This document shows, piece after piece, positions 1 to 11,434 of a stretch of DNA of 64,000 nt (within the stretch, counting starts at the first letter, position 1; the number at the start of each line of letters is the position of its first letter). The stretch comes from Castor canadensis. Lineage: Eukaryota; Chordata; Mammalia; Rodentia; Castoridae. Position numbers and translations under genes: made by a program. Location of the stretch: NCBI RefSeq assembly GCF_047511655.1, contig NC_133395.1, positions 69,101,910-69,165,909 of the forward strand, read 5' to 3'. Under the pieces are notes generated by a model. The model did no database searches, was not told where the DNA came from, and worked only from the letters and a program-made list of their open reading frames with translations.

Positions 1-613
1 AAGTCAGTAGGTGTGTACTAAAAAGATAAGGGTAAGGGGATAGGAATGGGACACCAGCATCTCACTATACCAATGAGCCCAAAATCTGTTTGTGTCTACC
101 CCAAATAGAGAAGGAAAATAAGTACAGTGAATCTCAGTACATATGCCCCTTTGAGAAAGAATGGGAGGCATACAGCTGTCAAGGGGTCCATAGCAATCTA
201 TAATCCTGTATGGTAGACATGGGAATTCTTGTTGGGAATGGGGAAAAAATAAAATTAAAGGGAAGATATTTTCATCCAGAATGCTAAACTCTGAAAAACT
301 AGTCAAAATGATGGTCTGAAATATTTTATAACCACATTCTCTTTCTCAGACAACAATTGAAGACTATGGTCCTCCAAAACTGATGGAATAGACAAAAAGC
401 AAAAACAAAAACAAAGGAGACGTGGGTAGTAAAGAACATAGGCTCCAAAAATTTTCATCCAACAGGGCAAAGGGACTCTCAGCAATGATTACAAAGGAAA
501 GGTCCAGGCCTAGGATGGGCCTGGGAAGAAACCTGACTAGGTTGGAATGGGATGACCTATAGGAGGAAGACAGAGTAAGAAAAACAAGGTCAAGGATGGA
601 TTCCCCAAGGAAC
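1..613. other. Intergenic DNA, nothing recognised
   Basis: No repeat family or gene is recognised. Open frames on the minus strand are short, lack any known domain and are typical of chance ORFs in mammalian intergenic DNA. Confidence 0.5.
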
Positions 614-780
614 TGCTATGGCTTAAATGTTTGGGTCCCTCCAAAATTCATGTTGAAACTTAATCTCCAAAGCTACAATACTAAGAGGTGGATTCTTTAA
701 GAGGGATGAAAAAGTCATGAAGACTCTTCCCTAGATGAGATTAAACTCCTTATCAAAGAGGCTTCCAAAAAGTGCAATTT
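614..780 (+). mobile_element. ERVL-MaLR LTR fragment (MLT1/MST-like), 5' part
   Basis: It starts with TGCTATGG and runs into a segment of the type 'aaattcatgttgaaactta', the characteristic 5' end of MaLR LTRs remembered from mammalian repeat consensus sequences. Similarity fades after about 160 bp. It is an old, solitary, non-coding LTR remnant; the subfamily is not resolved. Confidence 0.65.
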
Positions 781-899
781 CATTCCCCATATTCTCTCTT
801 CTATTCTTCAGATCACAGTTTTACTCAGGCAAATTAGAAATGGAAACACAAAATCCTCTTCTCTCAGTTGACTATAGAAGATACAGATGAAGGAAAAGT

Positions 900-916
900 A
901 AAAAAAAAAAAAAAAA
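900..916. repeat. A17 homopolymer
   Basis: Seventeen consecutive A residues. No retroelement body is recognised directly upstream. Confidence 0.9.
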
Positions 917-1754
917 GGCTCCCAGACCTATGGGAAACTGAACAGAAGAGGAATGCTGGAATCCCAGGAGGAAGAGGACTGGGGGAGAAGATTGTAGGTT
1001 CCATTTCTAACAATGACTAGCAGCGCTGAGGGTAAGACCACAGAGAAAGTTTATTATCTTCATCCTGTCATGCAATGAACTTGGCACAGATTGTTCTACC
1101 AAATGATACCACACAGCCCAATCTTTGATTTTTAGCATTTTTTAAAAGACTTGAAACTATCTTTTCTTGCTTTCAGAGTCAGTGCCCACAGTGGCAAGTA
1201 AACTCAGACTTTCCTTTTTAAGAAAACTTCTAATTCCCTCCTGTAGGGAAAGTAGTTAGGTAGTGAACCATGTCAATGTGTTCACCTAGGCCAATTGGAT
1301 TTGTTGCCTTTTTAAATTTTCTAGTGAAGTTTACTAAAATTGTCAAATTGGATGACTTACCTAAGACATCCTAAGACAAATACGGGCATTATTTCTTGTT
1401 CTGTTCATCACTAGACATTTTTCTCTTAGGGTGTACAGTTAGGCTGACAAAAATTCTAGAATTCTATTTCTACCTCAGACGTCCATTTCCCTTTTCAGCA
1501 GTGATTTCAGAAAGGTGAACAGGAGGAAAGAAAATAGGAAAAGAACTGCAGGAGGAAAATGAGACCATAAGACCACTCCATACTCCTTGGAACTTACGAG
1601 AACAATCAACATACACACCAAATATGACGGATTGCTGTCTGTCAGGAAAGATACAGCATGCTGTGTCCTAGAGTTAGATGGCAAACTACCTTTTGGGTCC
1701 AAGCTAATGCAGCAGCCTCAAGAAAAAAATGAATACAGAACTCTGTATTCTAGA

Positions 1755-1925
1755 GGTAATTTAGCTGATGGTAGTATACTCTTGGACAAATCATTTTTCC
1801 TTGCTCAGAAACCAGCACCCTAAAATAAGGATTATAATGACATTCACCCTGTTTGTAAAAAGGTTGTTAGGATTAACTTAGAAATAATTATAAAATTACT
1901 TGGCAAATATTGTATTAGATCAGAA
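1755..1925 (+). mobile_element. MIR SINE, degraded
   Basis: The order 'cttggacaaatcattt', a divergent counterpart of the MIR 'cctcagtttcctc' segment, 'ggattataatgac', then 'ggttgttaggattaa' follows the core and 3' half of the mammalian-wide MIR consensus. Divergence is high, as expected for this ancient family. The flanks (781-1754 and 1926-2352) show nothing further that I recognise. Confidence 0.6.
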
Positions 1926-2352
1926 TACATAACTCTAGGCAATCTATCTCTGCAGTGGAAATAAAGTTTGAAATTTCCATGACTGTTCATCATTGTCATA
2001 AATGGAGAATGGAATACAAATAAAATTGCAAATATTAAGGATGCACTTCATGTGTTCATTGACATTATTATGAGTAGATTAAATTGCTCATGCAGCAACA
2101 CAAATCAATCAGTTTTCAATTGAATCTACTATTCAATTCAGTCAGAAGTTTTACAAAGATATTTGATGATTTTTATCAAACACACTAACTTCAATTTTAG
2201 AATTTCAGGTATAAAAATACCATATGAGCAGAAACAGAATTCAATTCAGGTGGCTCAAAGAATGTCCTCAAAAATGTGGGGACAGATATTAAGGTCACTA
2301 GAAAGTAGCCATAGAAGTGGTTCCCACTCTTAGTCTAAAGGGGAAAGGCAGA

Positions 2353-2580
2353 GCCAGGTGTGGTGACTCATACCTGTAATCCTAGCTACTCAGGAGGCAG
2401 AGACAGGAGGACTAAGGTACAAGATTGGCCCAGGCAAAAGAAGAAGACCCTATCTGAAATATAAACTAAAGCAAAAGGACTGAGGGCATGACTTACATGG
2501 TAGATCACATGTCTAACAAGTACCAGGTCCTGAGTTCAAATCCTAGTACTGAAAAATATGTAAGTAAATACACACATACA
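2353..2580 (+). mobile_element. Composite B1 + ID-like SINE
   Basis: The left part (about 2353-2450) is a 7SL-derived B1-type unit (gccaggtgtggtgactcata, then cctgtaatcctagctact). The right part (about 2478-2555) is an ID-like tRNA-derived unit ending 'gagttcaaatcctagtact', followed by an A-rich tail. The linker 'aaactaaagcaaaaggactg' recurs in the other composites of this window, so the two units form one SINE family and not a chance pairing. Confidence 0.8.
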
Positions 2581-3634
2581 TAAATACAAAAAGGAGTGAA
2601 ATACATTTTTAAAACCTATCAAGGACAGAAAGTATGGACAAGAGTATGCAGGAAGGAGCATACAGAAGAATACGGATTTTGCCAGATTACTCTGCTCAAA
2701 ATAGAAAGGACAGAACCCAATATCTCTCTCCCATCACTAATATTATTCACATCTCATTTAGTATTTCTATTTGGTTTTGAAGCCTCTTTGGGTTCAGATC
2801 ATTACACCCTATGCAGCTGCTTCTTAAGTATAGGAGGGACTGAAGTACAAGTTTAAGTTAACAGCATAATTGTGCTAATTTTGAGAAGCAAACATGTTAG
2901 TACTAAACATTGGTATTAAGTTGTAGTTATTGGATTTGGGAACAAAAAGTAATTACATCTAAAAAACACAAAATCTAATTCTTTAGTTGAGGTTTTAGCT
3001 GTTACAGCTCTCAAAGTGTAACAGAAAACCCAATTCCAATGGTAAATTCATTCATGAGAAGTTTGGAAGTGGTAATTTGTTGGTATTGTCATCAACTCAA
3101 AAGACATCAAGACTAGAATCTGCTATTCTCTAGGCTTTTACCTCATGCATTTCACCTTAAGTTTGAAATAACTGCTACAGCTCTAGCCTCTTCCTTGAGG
3201 AAGGAGGAAGGAGGGCGCAGAAGAGGAAAAGGCAATGTCAGCTTCATCTGTCCCTTTTTATCATGAAAACAAGTACTTTTCTTGAAAGTTGAGCCGAATC
3301 CCACTGTCCACACTGCAATGTATGCCTAACTGCATAAGAGCCTTTGGAAGCAAGCATTTAGAAGACTGTTCCTACTCTTAATAAAATCTGGCTTCTGGGA
3401 GCAAAGACAAAGTTGAGAGTTATTAAATAGGCAACTGAAAGTGTCTTCCATTGATAAATGTCATGTAATTAGCATCATATTTTGTTGTTTGTTATGTTAG
3501 ATATTAATGCCCATTAAACATGAGAGAAGGAAAGGCAATGCTCAGTCATTCTTACTTCTCTAGTGAATGAGCCAAAGGGGCAGTGCAGCTACCAACTACC
3601 ATCCCACTATTTATTTCTTTTCTCTTACTTTTTC
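2581..3634. other. Intergenic DNA, nothing recognised
   Basis: AT-rich unique-looking sequence with no repeat or gene that I can support. A purine-rich patch (gaggaaggaggaaggagg) lies near 3195. Confidence 0.45.
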
Positions 3635-3745
3635 TTTTCTTAAGACAGGGTCTAACTATGTAGTCAAGGTTAGGTTTGAAATCTTGATCCTCCTCCTTCT
3701 GCCTTCCAAATGCTGGGATTGCAGGCCATACTACCACACTCAACC
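3635..3745 (-). mobile_element. B1-type SINE monomer (antisense)
   Basis: On the + strand it reads 'agacagggtctaactatgta' then 'ccaaatgctgggattgcagg', the reverse complement of a B1 unit. A younger composite SINE is inserted just beyond its 5' end (see 3758-3950). Confidence 0.75.
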
Positions 3746-3962
3746 AACCCATTTCTTTCTTTTTTTTCGGTACTGGGGCTTGAACTCAGGGCCTACACCT
3801 GGAGCCTCTCCACCAGCCCTTTTCATGTTAAATATTTTCAAGATAGGGTCTCATGAACTATTTGCCCAGGCTAGCTTCAAACCACAATCCTCCTGATCTC
3901 TGCCTCCTGAGTAGCTAGTATTACAGGCATGAGCCACTGGTGCCCGGCCTAACCCATTTCTT
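3746..3962 (-). mobile_element. Composite B1 + ID SINE (antisense) with 12-bp TSD
   Basis: The body at 3758-3950 is, on the + strand, a poly-T, the complement of the ID-like unit ('tactggggcttgaactcagg'), then the complement of a B1 unit ending 'ggcatgagccactgg'. It is flanked by identical 12-bp direct repeats aacccatttctt at 3746-3757 and 3951-3962, the signature of L1-driven target-primed insertion. Confidence 0.85.
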
Positions 3963-4059
3963 ACAATAGCTGAGAGATCTGATCCATGACCCATGAACTA
4001 GATTCTATGCTCTTTAGAATGCCTGTTTTGTGTTCCTAGATCATAGCCATTCTTTGGCT

Positions 4060-5907
4060 ATACAACCAAAAACAATCTACATGTTCAAAGCAATGTCCAT
4101 AAAAATTCCAATGACATTCATCACAGAGATTGAAAAATCAACCCTAAAGTTCATTTGGAAACACAAAAGACTGCGAATAGCCAAGGCATACTGAACAAAA
4201 AGAGCAATGCTGGAGGTATCACAATACCTGACTTTAAACTATATTACAAAGCCATAGCAATAAAAACAGCATGGTACTGGCACAAAAAAACAGACATGAA
4301 GACCAGTGGAACAGAATAGAGGACCCAGATATGAATCCACACAGCTATGCCCACCTTATTTTTGACAAAGGCACCAAAAACATACAATGGAGAAAAGACA
4401 GCCTCTTCAACAAATATTACTTGGAAAAGTGGCTATCTACTTGCAGAAAACTGAAACTAGATCCATGCCTATCACCCTGTACTTGTATCAACTCAAAATG
4501 GATTAAGGACCTTAATATGAGACCCAAAACCTTGCAGTTAAAACATGAAAGAGCAGGGAATACCCTGGAAACAATAGGTATAGGCAAGGACTTCCTCAGT
4601 AGAACTCCAGAAGCCCAGCAATTAAGAGAAAAGATGGACAAATGGGACTACATGAAATTAAAAAGCTTCTGCACAACAAAAAAAATGGTCTCTAAAATGA
4701 AGAGACCACCCACAGAATGGGAGAAAATATTTGTTAGCTATACATCAGACAAAGGACTGATAATCAGAATATACAGAGAGCTCAAAAAACTAAATCCCCC
4801 AAAAATCGATGAACCAATAAAGAAGTGGGCAACTGAACCAAACAGAACTTTTTCAAAGGAAGAAGTCCAAATGGCCAAAATATACATGGAAAAATGCCCA
4901 CTATCTCTGGCCATAAAGGAAATGCAAATCAAAATCACACTAAGATTTCACCTTACCCCATTAGAATGGCTATTAGCAAGAACACCACCACCAATAAATG
5001 TTGGCGAGGATGTGGGGAAAAAGGAACCCTCATACACTGCTGGTGGGAATGTAAGTTAGTACAACCACTTTGGAAAACATTATGGAGGCTTCTTAAAAAA
5101 CTAAACATAAATCTGCCATATGATCCAGCAATACCACTCTTAGGGATATACCCAAAGGAATGCAACTCAAGTTATTACAAAAGCACCTGCACGCCAATGT
5201 TTATTGCAGCACTATTTATAATAGCCAAGCTGTGGAAACAGCCAAGGTGCCCCACAACTGACGAATGGATCCAGAAAATGTGGTATTTATATACAATGGA
5301 ATTTTACTCAGCCACAAAGAAGAATGCAATGTTGTCATTCACAGGTAAATGGAGGGAACTGCAGAACATCATCTTAAGCAAAGTTAGCCAGGCTCAGAAG
5401 GCCAAAAATTGCATGTTCTCCCTCCTATGAGGATTGTAGACCCAAAACAAATGCAGTAATATTGATGGACATGGATCACACACTAAGGGGAGAACAAGTA
5501 CAGGAGGAACAGGGAAAGGTAAGAAAACCTAAAACTTAAATGTGGTTGATGCGCTCACTGTAGAAGAGTGAATATAGTAATCTTAAACTGGCAGAGCCAC
5601 TATGGGAAGGTGACCAGAAAGTAGCAAAGAGGTCTGGTAGAGATGAACCAATGTGGGTTGCAATACACAAGTGTGTGGAAGCAATGCTAGGAATTGCTCT
5701 ATATAGCTATCTTTATCCCAAAGTAGCAAAAATGATATGTCTTTCTTATTATCTCTTGTGTTTTCTCTTCAACAAAATCGGATAACAAGAGGGTGAAACA
5801 GGTTCTGCCTGGAAGTGGGGGAGAGGGAGGTGGCACAAACAATGTATACACATGCAAGTAAATGTAAAAATGATAAAATAGAAAGAGAAAAGAAAAAAAA
5901 ATCCTAG
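4060..5907 (+). mobile_element. L1 LINE, 5'-truncated (ORF2 C-terminal region and 3' UTR)
   Basis: It begins inside the post-RT part of ORF2 (similarity to the other L1s here from 'aatctacatgtt', 4073 on) and carries the C-terminal domain, a 3' UTR and an A-rich tail (about 5870-5907). The ORF2 frame is broken near 4190 (one base lost, TGA) and near 4957-4964. The C-terminal cysteine motif is intact (C-x3-C-x7-H-x4-C, about 5002-5055). A degraded duplication may flank it ('tcctagatcatagccattc' before, 'tcctagtcattc' after), but that is uncertain. Confidence 0.9.
4271..5430 (+). pseudogene. L1 ORF2 C-terminal remnant, frameshifted
   Basis: Two overlapping frames (4271-5059 and 4894-5430) together encode the C-terminal part of an L1 ORF2 protein, downstream of the reverse transcriptase. 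The switch between them lies just after the segment coding 'LRFHLTP', where about two bases are missing compared with the copies at 15.6 and 59.97 kb. The Cys-rich motif ([18 protein letters not shown]) is present. No endonuclease or RT domain remains, so it cannot act on its own. Confidence 0.85.
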
Positions 5908-7140
5908 TCATTCCTGGCTTTATATTTAGTACTGATGTTTAATACTAACATATTTGCTTCTCAAAATCAGCCCAGTTATGTATTAATATGAATTTGTATT
6001 CTTTCAGCATTAACTCTGTAAGACTGTGACCTACTAATTGCTATGTGAAGGCAGCATCACTAGATATTGGATCAGCAGAGGACTTATTATAATTAGAAAA
6101 ACCAGAGAAGATGTCCTTAGATGAACCATTTTAATCAGTTACAAAAGATAACTGCCATGGAGCAAGAGATATTACACTCCAATTATTCTTACATATCCAG
6201 TGACAGTACCACATGTGTTAATGAATAGCTGCCAAGTGACAGTCACTTAATGGAGAAAGGAAGTACAGAAACCACCTGGAGACTTGGCTACAGCAGAAAT
6301 CCATCCCACTTGTACAGACCCAGCATGTTGTGTGACCTTGAACTTGGAGTTTTTTTTTTTCACCTTTGTTTTAGTCTGCATTACATTGCATCTATTATTC
6401 ATGTGAATCTTGGAGCAAAACTAATGTTTCTGCCATATCACTTTGTGTCTCTGTCACATGTCCTTTCTGCTCGCTTCTACCCCAGAACATTCACAGTGGA
6501 AGCACTTGTCATACAATTTACTTACAATGTACACCTTGCCCTGTGGTTTTAACTGGCACTAGTTCACAGTGGGGAAAGAAAAATTATACTTTGGAGTACA
6601 GAGTATAACACCTGACCAATTGCATACATCTAAAACACTCAGGCAACAATAGTTATAGGGCAGGTTGGGGCAAGCATTGTATGATGTTCAACTTAGAAAA
6701 CTATTTCATGTATTAGTTAGTCATGATTGTACAAATGCAACAGAAAAAGTTTCTATGATCATGAACCACAGTACTCTTGTGGTTCTTAAAAAATTAAATT
6801 TGAAATGGGGTTGAATGACCATAAAGGTCAGTTGTGAGCAAAAATGCCTCAGGCAGCTTCTGAAATCCTTCCTTAGAGGGCATGCCACCATGGGCCCTTT
6901 TGACTTCATCCTTTCCCTTTGTCTTGCTACAGAGAAAAATAGCACCATTTTAGATGATGAAATCATAGTCACACCTTCGGGATGATGGAGAGGTGAACTG
7001 GGTCCTTGAGGACCAGTTTTTCACTGAGTTTATACTAGGGAATATGAAAGAGAAACATCTTTTATTTTGTTTAAGCCATTCTTACCATGGCTTTTTGTTA
7101 TTCACAATCAAATCCAATGTTAACAGATACCACAGTGACA
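5908..7140. other. Intergenic DNA, nothing recognised
   Basis: No gene or repeat family identified. A 100-codon frame at 6250-6552 has no recognisable domain and no splice or conservation evidence. Confidence 0.45.
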
Positions 7141-7345
7141 GCTAAAATGCATTAACCTCTCACTTTGTCAGATACTATTCTGAACACTTTATTGCATTAT
7201 CATTTTTAATCCTCATAACAACCCTAGAAGGCAAGTACTATTACAGTTCTTAGAAATTTAACTGACTTAGCAAGGGGCACAGTCAGTAAGTGGTAGAAGT
7301 AGTATTCATCCCAGGCATGGGACTCTAGAATCCATGCTTGGAACA
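7141..7345 (-). mobile_element. MIR SINE (antisense)
   Basis: The + strand reads 'atcctcataacaaccctaga', 'ggcaagtactattac', then 'aagtggtagaagtagtattc', the reverse complement of the MIR core and flanking regions. Old and diverged. Confidence 0.7.
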
Positions 7346-7934
7346 TTAGCTATGGCAGGAAAAATCTCTGTAACACTGAATCATGGGGCAATCCATTGGT
7401 CTAATTTCAAGCAATACTTTTGGACCTTCTGTTCTTCCAAATATCTTACCTGTTGAACAAATACTTTAATAGGTTACAACCACTCCGTGTTATCTAAGGT
7501 TGAAAGGAGGGATGACATTTATTCTGATGGGTCGTATATATAATTGACTATGCTTTGCAGCAAAAAGCATAATTTCATTTTTCTTACCACTGTACAATGG
7601 AGGAAAAAAGTAAAAGAGAGGATATCTTGCAGAACGAGTCAGTGAGGAAGGATGTGGCCAAAACACACCCTGCAGCCAGTATTGCTCCAATACAATCCTC
7701 TACAATGTGATATTTAAATTACTTTATAGGTCAGCTAGAGAAAAAAAGAAGAGGTTTAAAATGCAGGAAAAAAGAATGCCTTGACAAAGTTAACAAAGAA
7801 TAAGTTTTGGTGGACTGAACCATTGTTTCTCCATTATTATAATTTATTCATTATGTTTTCCAGTTTGAAATAAATTTCCTTCAGCCTTTTCCTGGATTTT
7901 TGACAAACATCCATGTTTCCATCAATAGTGTGTC

Positions 7935-8225
7935 TTTCCTTCATCCATTATTTTGGTAAGTATTTATTGAGGTCCTACTAGGTGTCAATCATTGTGTTAG
8001 ACCCAAAGATGGGTACAAAGCAAAAAGAACACTAGTGGGAAGGGTGAAGAAGAGTACATGTGGGTAGGGACAGAGATAGGGGCCATTGAGGCCGAGCCAC
8101 CTCCAGAGGCTGGAACACAGGGGACTATTCTCTCTGGCCAAGAGGTTTAGACATCATCTAATATCATGGGAAGCTCCTGAAGAATTTTGGGCAGAAGAGT
8201 AGCATCCATTTTTTTAAAACCCTAA
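7935..8225 (-). mobile_element. L2 LINE 3' end (antisense)
   Basis: 'tatttattgaggtcctacta' followed by 'ggtgtcaatcattgtgttag' is the reverse complement of the conserved L2 3' end. Weaker similarity continues to 'aattttgggcagaagagtag'. Confidence 0.65.
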
Positions 8226-8521
8226 TTCCACATTCACCATGGAAGATGCACTAAATGAGATCAGAATGGAGACAAGCATTCTAGTTAAGGAGCTAAATTA
8301 CACTGATCCTGGAGAAAGATGATAATAACCCTAATCAAGGCAGCGGAATGTGGCAAAAAAAGAGACTGAATGCCAATAGAATTCCATGAGAAAATCAACA
8401 GGCTTGGTGCTAAAGAAATGGAAAAATGGGTTGGAGAGGGAGAAGAAGATTTTTAAATGTATGACTTGTTGGGTTGAGTTTGCAATTTAGAGTCATAGCA
8501 CCTGTGGGAGGGGTTTTCTCC

Positions 8522-8606
8522 CTTGACTCTACCTCTTAGCAGCAGTGGATAAGTCATGTTGTTTTCTTAAACCTTAGTCTCCTCATCTGTAAAATGAGGA
8601 TATTTT
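8522..8606 (+). mobile_element. MIR SINE fragment
   Basis: 'cttagtctcctcatctgtaa' followed by 'aatgaggat' is the diagnostic MIR core segment. The 5' part is poorly preserved. Confidence 0.6.
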
Positions 8607-8620
8607 TTCTAGATTTAATT

Positions 8621-8893
8621 TTTAAAAGTTTTAATTGACATGGAGTGTGTATGTATACAACATGTGGTGAGCAGATCAGGGAAACGGGCATGCAGACCAC
8701 CTTGAACATTGTCATTCAAAATCCTCTCCAGTAGCTATTTTGAAATATACAATAATTGTTGTCAGTCATAGTTGCTGTACCTTGCTACAAAACATCAGAA
8801 GTTATCCCTCCTACCCAACCACATCCTTCCCAGCCTCTTATAAGCACTATTCTATCCTCTACTTCTATGAGATCAACTTTTTAAAAAAGAATT
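8621..8893 (-). mobile_element. Old L1 3' UTR fragment (antisense, L1M-type)
   Basis: The + strand reads 'ttttaattgacatggagtgt', 'attcaaaatcctctccagta' and 'ctctacttctatgagatcaa', the complement of the 3' UTR typical of old mammalian L1 (L1MA-like). It is clearly more diverged than the L1 copies at 4, 20 and 58 kb. Confidence 0.7.
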
Positions 8894-9499
8894 TTAGATG
8901 AGAATTAAGTAAGATAACATAAGTAAAAGTTTGTTTGGTTTTTTTTCCTTACAATAAAATTGGACTTATGTCAGTCAAGGTCAGAAACCACGAGAGATAT
9001 CAAGCAAAAAGATATTGAGTACAGGGAATTAGATGTCTATGAAATAATTGGAAAGGAAAGATAAATGAAGGTCAGGGCCACTAGACTTTTAGGCAAGCAC
9101 CAAACTGTAATCTAGGGATCAGGAAGTTGTTGGTGCTGCCTTCCCAGAACATAGGAGACTTCCAAAAGCTGCTGTCAATGTCACAGACACTCTGCAGCCC
9201 TCTGAACTGAGGTATAGCAGTGAAATGTGAATCTTGGTCAGTGCAACACTCACATCTGTCTTGGACATGTGGCTAACACCATTGCTGCTGTAGGGAAAAG
9301 GGCTCTGCCTCCCTCCACCTCCCAAAGGCAAGCATGTTTCTCTAACAGACTATCAGCTGCATCCAGAAGTCTACGTCCAATTCCCAGGCTTCTGGCTCCT
9401 GCAATCTAGGGCAAAGCATAGGAAAGATGAGAAATGAACAATTATGCATAAACAATACTAACTCAGGACTGAATAAATGTGATTTTAGATATATGAACA
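8894..9499. other. Intergenic DNA, possible decayed repeat
   Basis: The 8965-9415 part has the look of an old interspersed repeat ('gtcagaaaccacgagagata' onward), but I cannot name a family. Short frames on both strands near 9119-9409 have no recognisable domain. Confidence 0.3.
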
Positions 9500-9830
9500 G
9501 GAAGAAAGCAGATTGGGGATGAATTCACATTGGGACATTTTGACTTTGAGGTGCCTATGGAATATCCAGACAGCTGTTTATGGAAAAATAATTGAGGTAG
9601 GTCAGAGAAATAAAGATTAAGCTGTCATCTTCTTGGTAGTGACAGCTAAGATCAGGGAATGAGAATAGCCTCCTCCACTCACTCTCCTCCTTGGGGAGGG
9701 AGGAGAAGGAAAATACATATATAATAAATCTCAGGCTCCAAGGTCTGCCAACATTGAAGGGATGGATGGAAAAAGATAAGTTTATAAAGGTCGAGAGAAT
9801 CTTAAGAAGGAAGGTTGTGGTCTTTAGAAT
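9500..9830 (-). mobile_element. L2 LINE fragment (antisense), tentative
   Basis: 'tttgaggtgcctatggaata' then 'tccagacagctgtt' resembles the complement of an internal L2 segment near its 3' end. The remainder is weak. Confidence 0.4.
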
Positions 9831-10671
9831 GCCAGCCAGAAGTGAAAACTAAAATATTTCTATTGAGTTTGTCAACTTGGATGTCATTGTTCACCTTGGC
9901 AGGTTCATTTCAATGAGGGAGGCAAAGCCAGGTTGCAATGTCATGTGGATAGGGAGTCTTCAAGTCTTGGCTGACCTTAGGCAATCCTACCTTCTAGATA
10001 TTGTTGGTCCTCACTAAGCTTTATTAACAAGGGAGAGGAACTGTGTCATGTGGGAGACCCTGGGAGAAGAGGAGCTGGCTCAGAAGGCCAGGCTGTTCCT
10101 GGTGCAAGTGGCCAGATGCACACACAGAAGCTTGACTGGGTGGAAGCACCAATGTGAGCACCACATATCTCTAACCCAAGGCCACATGTGCAGTGGAGAG
10201 GACCAGATACTGCCAGGCCCTGTAGGGGTTTGTCAGTGACTCTGAGCCAGGCTCCTTACGACACTGTAGAAGCTTTACTAGGTACACTGGTTCACAGGGG
10301 CAGCACAGACCTCAGCACTGGCTTACCTGAATCCTGAGCTTACTCAATGACCCTAGTACACCAGCAATGCATCGGACTGAGGGCAAAGGACCATCCATGC
10401 CACCCAGGAGCTCACCCATGCTTGATGCTGGCCTTGCTTCCAGACATGTGGAATGGCAAACAGTTGTCCCTGACCAGAGCCAACAGTCCCCAAGAGCTTC
10501 ATTACTTTGCAAAGACCCAGCAACCACCTCCTCCAGAGCACAGCTCTATGAAGACCAAGGTGATCTTATCCCAGAAGGTCCAGGACAAGGTGTCCACAGA
10601 TACTGTTGTGACTATCAGGGCTTCTTCTCTCTCAGGGCTATTGCCATGAGCCCAACATGAATCAACTGTTT
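9831..10671. other. Intergenic DNA, GC-richer, nothing recognised
   Basis: Overlapping 60-100 codon frames on both strands at 10312-10702 reflect base composition. None shows a domain, and no paired splice sites are evident. Confidence 0.4.
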
Positions 10672-10768
10672 GGGCGGGGAGTGTGGCTGAGTAGTGGAAC
10701 ACTTACCTAGCATGTCAGAGACCTGGGTCAATCAATCCCCAGCACCACAAAAACTATAAAATAAAAGA
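10672..10768 (+). mobile_element. ID-like SINE
   Basis: A lone tRNA-derived unit: 'ggggagtgtggctgagtagt' (A-box region), 'caatccccagcaccac' (3' end of the unit), then an A-rich tail to about 10768. Confidence 0.75.
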
Positions 10769-11207
10769 AAATAATCACCTGGTTTTTGCTATAGGGTAAC
10801 AAAAGTTTCTTTTGAAAACAGATTTCCTCCAAGCCATATTTGGTTTTGTTCTAAAGAAATAATGAAATAAATAGATTTATTGTTAAGTTTACACAATAAA
10901 TAAATAAGACGTATGAAAAACTTTTTAAAAAAATAAAAAGCTTGGCTGTGGAAAAGATGGGATATATTTTTTAAAAATAGCTCTATACCTGCCAGATCCC
11001 TGTTCCACTAAGCTCCCCGCTCCTCTGGCCCCGTGGGTACCAGCTCTGCAGGCTTGCCAGATAGCTGCTCCACCAAGCCCCTGCACAGCAGGCAGCCACA
11101 GGAGGGCTGTAAACCTGACTAAGAGAGACAGACAGACAGGACTGGATGCTTAAAGGAGTAAAATCAGAACAACTAAGACTGTAATTCTACTGTTCCAGAA
11201 CCGGTGA

Positions 11208-11232
11208 TTTTTTTTTTTTTTTTTTTTTTTTT
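11208..11232. repeat. T25 homopolymer in the L1 5' UTR
   Basis: Twenty-five consecutive T residues followed by a pyrimidine-rich stretch to about 11360. It may be part of the L1 5' UTR or mark an insertion into it. Confidence 0.85.
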
Positions 11233-11434
11233 GCCTTTCTTTAAGGGTTTGGCTGTCTGGTTTGCTGTTTGATTGTCCACCATCTCTCCTGTTTTTTCTC
11301 TCTTTTTATCTTTTACCTTTCATTTTATTTCTCTTTTTTCTCTTTCATTCTTGGTTTTGTTAGTATTAATACTGGAGCTCAGCTAATACTAAATTACACA
11401 TAGTCCAGGGACAGAAACAGTACCTAGTAGAAAT

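Noticed and set aside
4271..5430. A functional L1-encoded protein
   Set aside because: The element is truncated before the endonuclease and RT domains and contains frameshifts.
10312..10702. Cluster of 62-100 codon frames
   Set aside because: They overlap on both strands with no domain or splice evidence, so composition is the simplest explanation.
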